The translations under genes were made by a program, and so were the position numbers. From NCBI GenBank assembly GCA_946480715.1, contig CAMLKK010000068.1, positions 1 to 10,802 of the forward strand: a stretch of 10,802 nucleotides of DNA, written 5' to 3'. Shown one piece after another: positions 1 to 5,115 of this stretch (within the stretch, counting starts at the first letter, position 1; each line of letters begins with the position of its first letter). Source of the stretch: an uncultured Bacteriovorax sp. (lineage in GTDB: Bacteria > Bdellovibrionota > Bacteriovoracia > Bacteriovoracales > Bacteriovoracaceae). The notes below the pieces were generated by a model. The model had not been told where the DNA came from. It saw only the letters and a list, made by a program, of their open reading frames with translations, and did not search any database.

Positions 1-102
1 TCCGGTGCAAAACATATTTTTCACAAGAGAAAATTGGGTATTGTTGTGAATGTTTCTGAAAATATTAGAGAGACCAAGTTGAAAAATTTGCATTGTTATT
101 AA
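1..102 (+). CDS. Possible 3' end of an upstream gene (partial, unidentified)
   Basis: Frame 1 is open from the left edge to a TAA at 100-102 and encodes 33 residues containing HKRKLGIVVNVSENIRE. The other two forward frames hit stops within the first 60 bases. The mixed basic/hydrophobic composition could be the tail of a real protein, but 33 codons are too few to identify a family, and an open stretch of this length arises easily by chance. Its stop codon lies inside the inverted repeat at 88-107. I cannot assign a function. The alternative is that this is simply the leader region of the methyltransferase gene. Confidence 0.25.
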   Translation, partial: SGAKHIFHKRKLGIVVNVSENIRETKLKNLHCY

Positions 103-107
103 TGCAA
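88..107. repeat. Perfect inverted repeat TTGCATT-N6-AATGCAA
   Basis: Seven-base arms (88-94 and 101-107) are exact reverse complements around a 6-base centre, giving a 20-bp dyad about 130 bp upstream of the methyltransferase start. On the plus strand no T-run follows, so it does not look like a forward terminator. On the minus strand the hairpin is followed by ATTTTTC, which could be a weak minus-strand terminator, although the stem has only two G/C pairs. The size and spacing also suit an operator for a dimeric regulator. The function is inferred; only the symmetry is seen. Confidence 0.45.
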
Positions 108-130
108 CCAAACTCATTCGCAAGGTCATT

Positions 131-161
131 TTGTCAGTATGATGAATCACTTCTTTATAAA
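131..161 (+). promoter_or_regulatory. Candidate sigma-70-type promoter for the methyltransferase gene
   Basis: TTGTCA at 131-136 (5 of 6 to TTGACA) is followed after 19 bp by TATAAA at 156-161 (5 of 6 to TATAAT). The spacer is longer than the usual 17 bp, which lowers confidence. Transcription would begin near 168 and leave a leader of about 70 nt before the ATG at 238. If used, this promoter rules out the upstream in-frame ATG at 139 as the start. Confidence 0.3.
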
Positions 162-227
162 AATTTTGAGAAAGAATTTTGTTCAAAAAACAAGATTTCC
201 ATTGGTAGAGTTCATCTGCTTTTCAAC

Positions 228-236
228 GGGAGGAAG
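228..236 (+). promoter_or_regulatory. Ribosome binding site fixing the methyltransferase start
   Basis: GGGAGGAAG lies directly before the ATG at 238, with about 4 nt between the GGAGG core and the start codon. The longer in-frame ATG at 139 has no such sequence. The 33 residues it would add do not resemble the usual beginning of this methyltransferase family, so the site decides the start. Confidence 0.7.
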
Positions 237-237
237 C

Positions 238-1104
238 ATGACTATTTTGACAGAGAGACAAGTAAGAGAGAGAGATTATTACGAAAAATACGCATCTTTT
301 TTTGATCTTAATCAGAATATAGATTTTGCTCCCGTCGACGGACCACTCACGGGACGTGAATTTCGATCATGGAATTCTTATTGGAGAAGTTTTGAACTCG
401 CTTTAAGAGAACAAAAAAAAGTTGCAGAGACACTGCATCTTTTAGATTTCGGTTGTGGACCTGGAGAAAACGCGATTCGTTTTGCACGCGCTGGTTTTAG
501 AGTTACCGGATTTGATATCTGTGAAAAAAACATCGATTACTGCCAAAAACTTTTTCAAAAAAATGGATGGAGCGATAAAGGAAAATTTCTCGTAACTGTT
601 GCTGAACAGCTTCCCTTTCCTGATAAGAGTTTTGATCTAATTGTGGGAATTGATATTCTTCACCATGTGGATATTCCATTGTCCATTAGAGAAATCAAAA
701 GAGTGCTTAAACCTGGCGGTCTCGCCGTGTTTAGAGAGCCAGTAGAAGTTTCATTTTTTGAAAAAATACGAAATACTAAATTAATTAAATATTTTTTTCC
801 CAACAATGCATCACTTGTTTCTCATATCACTGAAGATGAAAGAAAACTTAACGAGCATGATCTCATGATCATTCGACAATCATTCCCAGAATTAGAAATT
901 GAAAGATTTTATCTTTTATCTCGATTCAACAAATTTTTCAGAAGACCAGAAGACAAGTCTGTAAGTCTTCTTGAAATGCTCGATCACTTTCTATTTAAGA
1001 CGATTCCACCCTTACGAAAGTTTGGTGGTGCGGTTATTTTCAAACTGCGTGCTGAGAATGATCATCGCGGAACGCACCGGGAGAAACACCGACATGTTGT
1101 TTAA
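238..1104 (+). CDS. Class I SAM-dependent methyltransferase (Methyltransf_11/25 type)
   Basis: A 288-residue Rossmann-fold enzyme predicted to transfer a methyl group from S-adenosylmethionine to an unknown acceptor in the cytoplasm. Motif I is LDFGCGPGE at residues 69-77. The acidic residue after strand 2 is in VTGFDI (89-94). The motif II region is FPDKSFDLIVGIDILHH (127-143), and motif III is LKPGGLAVFREP (157-168). This is the arrangement of UbiE/ubiquinone-type and Methyltransf_11 enzymes. The C-terminal third, from about residue 175, is lysine/phenylalanine-rich and presumably forms the substrate lid. The ATG at 238 is preferred over the one at 139 because of its ribosome binding site. 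The gene converges on the AraC-type regulator, and its last 21 codons overlap that gene's conserved C-terminus, giving an unusual His/Arg-rich tail. The substrate cannot be deduced, and the neighbours suggest no pathway. Confidence 0.9.
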   Translation: MTILTERQVRERDYYEKYASFFDLNQNIDFAPVDGPLTGREFRSWNSYWRSFELALREQKKVAETLHLLDFGCGPGENAIRFARAGFRVTGFDICEKNIDYCQKLFQKNGWSDKGKFLVTVAEQLPFPDKSFDLIVGIDILHHVDIPLSIREIKRVLKPGGLAVFREPVEVSFFEKIRNTKLIKYFFPNNASLVSHITEDERKLNEHDLMIIRQSFPELEIERFYLLSRFNKFFRRPEDKSVSLLEMLDHFLFKTIPPLRKFGGAVIFKLRAENDHRGTHREKHRHVV

Positions 1105-1891
1105 AAAAACGGCTAAAGTAATTTGCATCGGCAAATCCTAATTCATAGCCGATCTCAGCGATTCCCCAATCGGAATAGGCCAGAAACCTTTTCCCTTCGA
1201 CGACCAATCTTTCCTGGATGAGGTCGCGCGGTGATTTTCCAAGTGCACGGGATATTTGCATCGTGAAAGCTTTCGGAGCTAATCCGCATTTTTGCGCATA
1301 AAATTGAACTTCGTGAAACTCTTTATAGTGTTGTTCGAGAAGAAGTTTGAAACTATTTACGATTCTGGTAGGAACAAAATTTTCTTTTGTTTTACTGTTT
1401 CTAAGAATCATCTGCAAAAAGGCCGCAACGAGATGTTTTAAAACTTGATCGGCCAGTTTTTTTTGTCCTTCAAATTCACTTTGCATGAGATGACAAATTT
1501 GCTCCAAACAAGCGAATTCCTTCTTATCAACTTTCATACATTCTGGCATAAGATCAATCTGCATGAGAACATCTACAAACGTTTTCTCGTTTCCAATTGA
1601 AGAATGATTGAATTCAATCACTAATCCTTTAACATCTGATCTGATTTTCCACTCGTGAGTTTGTCCAGGTTTAACAATGTAGAGTGAACGGGCGTCAACC
1701 TTGTAGCGTTCAAAATCAATTTGATGCCATCCATTTCCCTCAGCAATAAGTATGATTTGATAGAAGTCGTGTTTATGCGGAAATGGAATCTTAGGTTCAA
1801 GACGCACTTGGAGTGGTTCGATTCGGATGCCTTGATTGGAAACTTGTCTGATTCCGAATTCGTCTAATGAATGATGTCTATGAGTTCCCAT
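1040..1891 (-). CDS. AraC/XylS-family transcriptional regulator with N-terminal cupin domain
   Basis: A 283-residue cytoplasmic transcription factor. Residues about 37-81 form a cupin-type ligand-sensing/dimerisation domain, with the PHKHDFYQI and VKPGQTHEW signatures of AraC-like arms. Residues about 185-280 carry the two helix-turn-helix units: the first around 195-217, with the recognition helix near LAPKAFTMQISRALGKSP, and the second at 243-264. The family signature GFADANYFSRFFKQHVGVSP is present at 252-271. The ATG at 1889-1891 has only a weak, distant GAGG upstream, so the start is moderately sure. It lies divergent to yceI across 136 bp, and such regulators often control their divergent neighbour and themselves. 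The inducer is unknown. The 3' end overlaps the methyltransferase gene by 65 bp, and the overlap encodes the conserved end of the HTH domain on this strand. Confidence 0.93.
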   Translation of the reverse strand: MGTHRHHSLDEFGIRQVSNQGIRIEPLQVRLEPKIPFPHKHDFYQIILIAEGNGWHQIDFERYKVDARSLYIVKPGQTHEWKIRSDVKGLVIEFNHSSIGNEKTFVDVLMQIDLMPECMKVDKKEFACLEQICHLMQSEFEGQKKLADQVLKHLVAAFLQMILRNSKTKENFVPTRIVNSFKLLLEQHYKEFHEVQFYAQKCGLAPKAFTMQISRALGKSPRDLIQERLVVEGKRFLAYSDWGIAEIGYELGFADANYFSRFFKQHVGVSPGAFRDDHSQHAV

Positions 1892-1934
1892 CTTTTTATG
1901 CTAACCTCAATAACTACCGAATAACAAGCAAAAC

Positions 1935-1980
1935 GGGACAAGAATGTGACCTTTGTGCTATAGACTGACGCCTCTGTCTA
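1935..1980 (+). promoter_or_regulatory. Candidate yceI promoter and TAGAC-N10-GTCTA inverted repeat in the araC-like/yceI intergenic region
   Basis: In the 136-bp divergent gap, GGGACA (1935-1940; 4 of 6 to TTGACA) is followed after 18 bp by an extended -10, TGC-TATAGA (1956-1964). Transcription would start near 1970, leaving a leader of about 55 nt. An inverted repeat, TAGAC at 1961-1965 and GTCTA at 1976-1980, overlaps the -10 and the expected start site, where a repressor or regulator could act. The arms are only 5 bp long and could be chance. Confidence 0.3.
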
Positions 1981-2015
1981 ATGCTGTTTTGTTGTGTAGG
2001 GTCTAAAATGGGCTT

Positions 2016-2021
2016 AAGGAG
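2016..2021 (+). promoter_or_regulatory. Ribosome binding site of the YceI-family gene
   Basis: AAGGAG sits 6 nt before the ATG at 2028. It is a strong site and confirms the start at the signal peptide. Confidence 0.75.
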
Positions 2022-2027
2022 CTAATT

Positions 2028-2741
2028 ATGAAAAAAATAAGCGTAATGATTCTAACTTTTTTAGTCATGAGTGTGGCCCATTCCAGACCTTACGAAATCA
2101 TTCGAGAACATTCAAAAATCGCCTTCAACATTGATTACATGGTTATGTCGGATGTCGATGGTGTTTTTAAAGTTTTTAGAGGCACATTTGATTTCAATGA
2201 AGCCACTAAAGAACTCTCAAACATAAAAGTTGAAATCAACACAAACAGCGTAGACAGTAACGATGAGAAACGTGATTTTCACCTAAGAGGTCATGAGTTC
2301 TTGTTAACTGAAGTTCATCCTTACATCACTTTCAACTCAAAAGAAAAAATCAAAATTGCGGCTGACAATACTTTCAAGGTAAACGGTCAAATGACTTTAA
2401 GAGGTGTAACTCGTCCGATGACTTTCCAAGGTGTCTATAAAGGACAAGGAAAAGATGCCTGGGGGAAAGACAATCATTTCTTCACGCTGACAGGCACTAT
2501 TGATCGCAAAGATTATAAAATGACCTGGAATAAGAAACTCGATAATGGTGGTTTACTTGTTGGCGATGAAATTAGAATAAAAATTGTTCTTCAAACTCAA
2601 TTTTCCGGTGATAAAACTCCATTCAGCACCCATATGATTCCTGATACAAAAGGAATTGCTGAAAGAGAATTGTTGAAGAAAGGTAAGATTAAAAAATTAT
2701 CTACGTCGACTGATCCTAAAGATCACACTAGTGCGAAGTAG
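2028..2741 (+). CDS. Secreted YceI-family (lipid/polyisoprenoid-binding) protein
   Basis: A 237-residue exported protein. A classic signal peptide begins MKK, has a hydrophobic core at residues 4-16, and ends with the cleavage candidate AHS|R at 19/20, giving a periplasmic mature form. The YceI beta-barrel/lipocalin-like fold is recognisable from SKIAFNIDYM (29-38), FRGTFDF (50-56), DEKRDFHLRGHEFL (79-92), HPYITF (97-102), MTLRGVTRPMTF (122-133) and IDRKDYKMTWN (158-168). Family members such as E. coli YceI and T. thermophilus TT1927b bind long isoprenoid or quinone-like lipids. This copy is longer than the usual ~190 residues: after about residue 190 it has a polar, lysine-rich tail with no recognisable fold. 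It lies divergent from the AraC-type regulator and overlaps the convergent response-regulator gene by 14 bp. The ligand is not predictable. Confidence 0.93.
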   Translation: MKKISVMILTFLVMSVAHSRPYEIIREHSKIAFNIDYMVMSDVDGVFKVFRGTFDFNEATKELSNIKVEINTNSVDSNDEKRDFHLRGHEFLLTEVHPYITFNSKEKIKIAADNTFKVNGQMTLRGVTRPMTFQGVYKGQGKDAWGKDNHFFTLTGTIDRKDYKMTWNKKLDNGGLLVGDEIRIKIVLQTQFSGDKTPFSTHMIPDTKGIAERELLKKGKIKKLSTSTDPKDHTSAK

Positions 2742-3135
2742 CCATTTTCTTAATAATTGGTGCCAGTTTATCCATTAAGTTTTTTAGGGTAAATGGCTTA
2801 ACAATAATTTCTCTGATTCCACCTTCAATAGCTTTAATAACATCTTCCTGCATAAGCGCCCCAGACATCAAAAGAACTGGGGTGCGATAGTGTTTCGGAT
2901 GCTTTTTCAAATGGAGTGCAAATTCAATTCCACTTTTTCCAGGCATGACGTTATCAATAATGAAAATATGAAAGTCTTGATTAGCAATTTTTAAAAATGC
3001 CTGCTGAGTGTCGGCTGCAGTTACACAAATAAAGTCATCACTCTTTAAAGCAAAGAAGGCCTGAAGCATTTCCCTGATTTTGGGATCATCATCTACAACA
3101 AGAATAGAAATTTTCTCTCTTGGAAGAGGACTCAT
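2728..3135 (-). CDS. Stand-alone response regulator receiver (CheY-like, single domain)
   Basis: A 135-residue protein consisting only of a REC domain. The acidic pocket D15/D16 is in ILVVDDDP, the phospho-acceptor is D61 in FIIDNVMPG, the switch Ser is S91 in LLMSG, and the conserved Lys is K113 in IVKPF, so all key residues are present. No output domain follows, so it must act through protein contact, for example on a phosphatase, a kinase or the motility machinery, or as a phosphate relay or sink. It is the last gene of the four-gene operon: its ATG overlaps the stop of the hybrid kinase gene (ATGA, 4-bp overlap), and with only a weak GGCGG upstream it is probably translationally coupled. 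The hybrid kinase is the natural phosphodonor candidate (inferred from position). Its 3' end overlaps yceI by 14 bp. Confidence 0.93.
   Translation of the reverse strand: MSPLPREKISILVVDDDPKIREMLQAFFALKSDDFICVTAADTQQAFLKIANQDFHIFIIDNVMPGKSGIEFALHLKKHPKHYRTPVLLMSGALMQEDVIKAIEGGIREIIVKPFTLKNLMDKLAPIIKKMATSH
2856..2885 (+). repeat. GC-rich inverted repeat inside the receiver gene, downstream of yceI
   Basis: GCGCCCCAG (2856-2864) pairs with CTGGGGTGC (2877-2885) around a 12-nt loop. On the plus strand this is a 9-pair stem with one G-U, while on the minus strand one pair is an A/C mismatch. It begins about 115 bp after the yceI stop, so a yceI read-through transcript could end in or be stabilised by it. 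No T-run follows. The same bases encode the conserved LLMSGA segment of the receiver, so the symmetry may be incidental. Confidence 0.3.
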
Positions 3136-4640
3136 TTTACCGCCGTATGAATTGCACTTAACAATTCTTCCTTCGTAAATGGTTTAATGATTATTCCTTC
3201 AAGTTTCAACTCGTCTTTGATGTTTCTATACTTTTCGATAAAGTCTTTAGAAGTCATAAATAGTACTGGTACGTCATGTCCTTTTGCTCTGATTTCCCGT
3301 ACAAACTTCTCTCCATCCATTCCTGGCATGCGTACGTCTGAAATAATAAGGTTAACAGTACTGCGGTCTAATTCTTTCAAGGCTTCCTCTGCACTGGATG
3401 CGCCTAAAAAATGCACGTCACTATCTGATAAAAAGTTCATGCATAGATTGAGAATGTGAGTTTCATTATCAACGACAAGTACCTTTTTAAGCTGTTCACT
3501 TTCACTAATCAATCGCTCCCAATTGCCACTCACATGTCCTGCAATACCAATAGCAGGAAGAGTAACTCTGAAATGAGCGCCTTTAGTAGATTCAATCAAT
3601 TCAAGTTTACCTTGGTGTGCTTGAATAATTCTGTTAGAAATCGATAGACCTAATCCCGTTCCTTTACCAGCTTCCTTAGTGGTAAAAAAAGTTTCAAAGA
3701 TTTTTTCACGGTTTTCTTGTGATATCCCGGGGCCATTATCAAAGACATCGAATCGAATAAAGTTTCCGTTTTTTTCGGATGCTAGTTCAATTGTCACACT
3801 TGGATTTTCGCTCGAGGTATCCTTAAGAGCATCAATGGCATTTTGAATGAGATTGACGAAAACCTGTTCTATTTTAATTTTGTTAGCAAGCAAGATTGGA
3901 GGTTTTCCAACGATGTTTACTTTCATCTGGATTGGACTGCCTTTCAAAGATGGGCCAGTGAAGGCGACAGCTTTTTCGACGATTTCCTTCGCTTCACAAT
4001 ACTCTTTTTTATCTTCGCTCTTATGCAAAAACTCTTTCATATTCGATATGATTTTATTAATGCGCTCAAGAGAATGATTGATGTTTTTATGAAACTTCGT
4101 CATCGACTCTCTCTGTGTATTGAGATCGCTTGACTCTAATGAAAATCCTATGAGCTCTGTATTTCCCACAGCAACTGTTAGAGGATTGTTGATTTCATGG
4201 GAGATGTTTGCGGTCATCTCACCAATAACTTTAAGTTTGTCAGATTGAATAACTTGCGAGTATGTATTTTTGAGTTCTTCAACCATCGCACGGTATTTAT
4301 CGTTGAGATTTTTTTCTACTGTTACATCTTTAAAAAGCAAAATGGCATGACCTGAATCACGAACCTGACCTTTGATGATTACAGTAAAGTCCTGCCCTTC
4401 GTGCATGTAAGACAGCTCTGAACTAATGGCCTGTTTATGAGCTAAAAGGTCCTGGTAGAAATGCTGCATTTCGGGAATGATCGACAAAAGATAATCTACA
4501 TAGCTGGATTGTTTTGCCAAAATTCTCGGTGTGACTTTAAAAAAAGTAAGAAAACTTGGATTGTAATAGACGATGCTCTCTGTTTGATCAGCAATCAAAA
4601 CGGGTTCGAATAAATCGTCCAGATAATCAAAAGAATCCAT
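3132..4640 (-). CDS. Hybrid sensor histidine kinase (PAS-HisKA-HATPase-REC)
   Basis: A 502-residue soluble kinase with no membrane segments. A PAS-like sensor covers about residues 6-108. A short coiled helix leads to the HisKA domain with H148 in [10 protein letters not shown]. The HATPase has the N box [14 protein letters not shown] (258-271), G1 DNGPGI (301-306), F box FETFFTTK (315-322) and G2 [10 protein letters not shown] (326-335), all intact. A C-terminal receiver spans about 386-502, with phospho-acceptor D435 in [11 protein letters not shown]463 and K486. The first acidic pair of this receiver is D391-N392-E393 instead of the usual DD, so one Mg-binding acid is replaced by Asn. AAGGA 10 nt upstream supports the ATG at 4638-4640. 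It lies 4 bp after the STAS gene and overlaps the next receiver gene by 4 bp. It likely autophosphorylates on H148 and passes phosphate to its own REC and/or the stand-alone receiver. The stimulus is unknown and presumably cytoplasmic. Confidence 0.95.
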   Translation of the reverse strand: MDSFDYLDDLFEPVLIADQTESIVYYNPSFLTFFKVTPRILAKQSSYVDYLLSIIPEMQHFYQDLLAHKQAISSELSYMHEGQDFTVIIKGQVRDSGHAILLFKDVTVEKNLNDKYRAMVEELKNTYSQVIQSDKLKVIGEMTANISHEINNPLTVAVGNTELIGFSLESSDLNTQRESMTKFHKNINHSLERINKIISNMKEFLHKSEDKKEYCEAKEIVEKAVAFTGPSLKGSPIQMKVNIVGKPPILLANKIKIEQVFVNLIQNAIDALKDTSSENPSVTIELASEKNGNFIRFDVFDNGPGISQENREKIFETFFTTKEAGKGTGLGLSISNRIIQAHQGKLELIESTKGAHFRVTLPAIGIAGHVSGNWERLISESEQLKKVLVVDNETHILNLCMNFLSDSDVHFLGASSAEEALKELDRSTVNLIISDVRMPGMDGEKFVREIRAKGHDVPVLFMTSKDFIEKYRNIKDELKLEGIIIKPFTKEELLSAIHTAVK

Positions 4641-4644
4641 ATGA

Positions 4645-5115
4645 TTATTTTCCTTGTACTAGAAAGCTGAAATATTGTTTCTCGATTGCATCGAACTCCA
4701 GTTCACCTTTGCACGTATTACAATGTTTAACAGGAGGTTTCGAGTTCACAACTTCTGTATCTTTTAGAAGAATTTTCTTAGGCGTATCACATTGCTCGCA
4801 AAAATAAGGAGCATAAAAAGATTCAACAGTGACGCCTTTTCGGATAAAACCATGAACCATGTTCACCTGCTCAATGATAATCTGAGGACAGTTCTGGTAG
4901 ACAATTGTCGCATTTTCAATTTCTTTCAAATATTTGATCCACTCGCGGATTCCGCAAGAGTTAATCATCACGACATTATTGAAATCGAAAATATACTTTT
5001 TTAATGCCAGTGATTTGATTTTGTCGAAGTTGGCATCTTCGTCGATTGTTCCGTTCAGAGTAATATAAACTTCATCCCCGCTGATGCGAGTATTGATATT
5101 TAATTTTTCGGCCAT
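4645..5115 (-). CDS. STAS-domain anti-sigma-antagonist-like protein with C-terminal zinc ribbon
   Basis: A 156-residue cytoplasmic protein. Residues about 4-100 have the STAS pattern: the beta-strand VYITLNGTIDEDAN (16-29), then YIFDFNNVVMINSCGIREWI (41-60). Compared with the D-S-[ST]-G-L site of SpoIIAA/RsbV, the motif reads N52-S53-C54-G55-I56, so the serine that is phosphorylated in that family (SpoIIAA Ser58, RsbV Ser56) is kept as S53, while the Asp before it is Asn. After the STAS fold comes a four-cysteine ribbon, C106-x2-C109 and C132-x2-C135, fitting one zinc ion. Most SpoIIAA-type antagonists end near 110-120 residues, so this tail is an addition. AAGGAG 8 nt upstream fixes the start. 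The ATG overlaps the phosphatase stop (TAATG), so the two are coupled partners: the upstream phosphatase presumably dephosphorylates S53. The target of the STAS protein is not encoded nearby. Confidence 0.85.
   Translation of the reverse strand: MAEKLNINTRISGDEVYITLNGTIDEDANFDKIKSLALKKYIFDFNNVVMINSCGIREWIKYLKEIENATIVYQNCPQIIIEQVNMVHGFIRKGVTVESFYAPYFCEQCDTPKKILLKDTEVVNSKPPVKHCNTCKGELEFDAIEKQYFSFLVQGK
4711..4800 (-). other. Zinc-ribbon segment of the STAS protein
   Basis: This stretch encodes FCEQCD and HCNTCKGELEF, two CxxC knuckles 22 residues apart (C106/C109 and C132/C135). The spacing is typical of a structural zinc ribbon used for protein or nucleic-acid contacts. Zinc binding is inferred from the cysteine pattern. 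Confidence 0.7.

Noticed and set aside
20..50. CRP-like binding site
   Set aside because: A CRP site is TGTGA-N6-TCACA. Here the half-sites are in the opposite orientation and much too far apart.
139..237. Upstream in-frame ATG extending the methyltransferase by 33 residues
   Set aside because: It has no ribosome binding site and would lie inside the candidate promoter, and the added residues do not look like a domain or targeting signal. The ATG at 238 has GGGAGGAAG before it.
2700..2760. Bidirectional terminator between yceI and the operon end
   Set aside because: The genes overlap by 14 bp. Only an 8-bp palindrome, CACTAGTG, is present, with no loop or T-run, so no intrinsic terminator can be supported.
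3843..4133. Open frames on the plus strand opposite the hybrid kinase and the phosphatase (for example 3187-3459 and 6219-6575)
   Set aside because: They lie antisense to well-supported conserved domains, have no ribosome binding sites, and their translations show no domain or export signal. They are shadows of the minus-strand genes.
4948..4965. Loss of the phosphorylated serine in the STAS protein because of the unusual NSCG motif
   Set aside because: Aligned with SpoIIAA (D57-S58-S59-G) and RsbV (D55-S56-T57-G), the first residue after the Asp is the phosphorylated one. Here that is S53, so the acceptor is present; only the Asp and the second Ser/Thr are changed.
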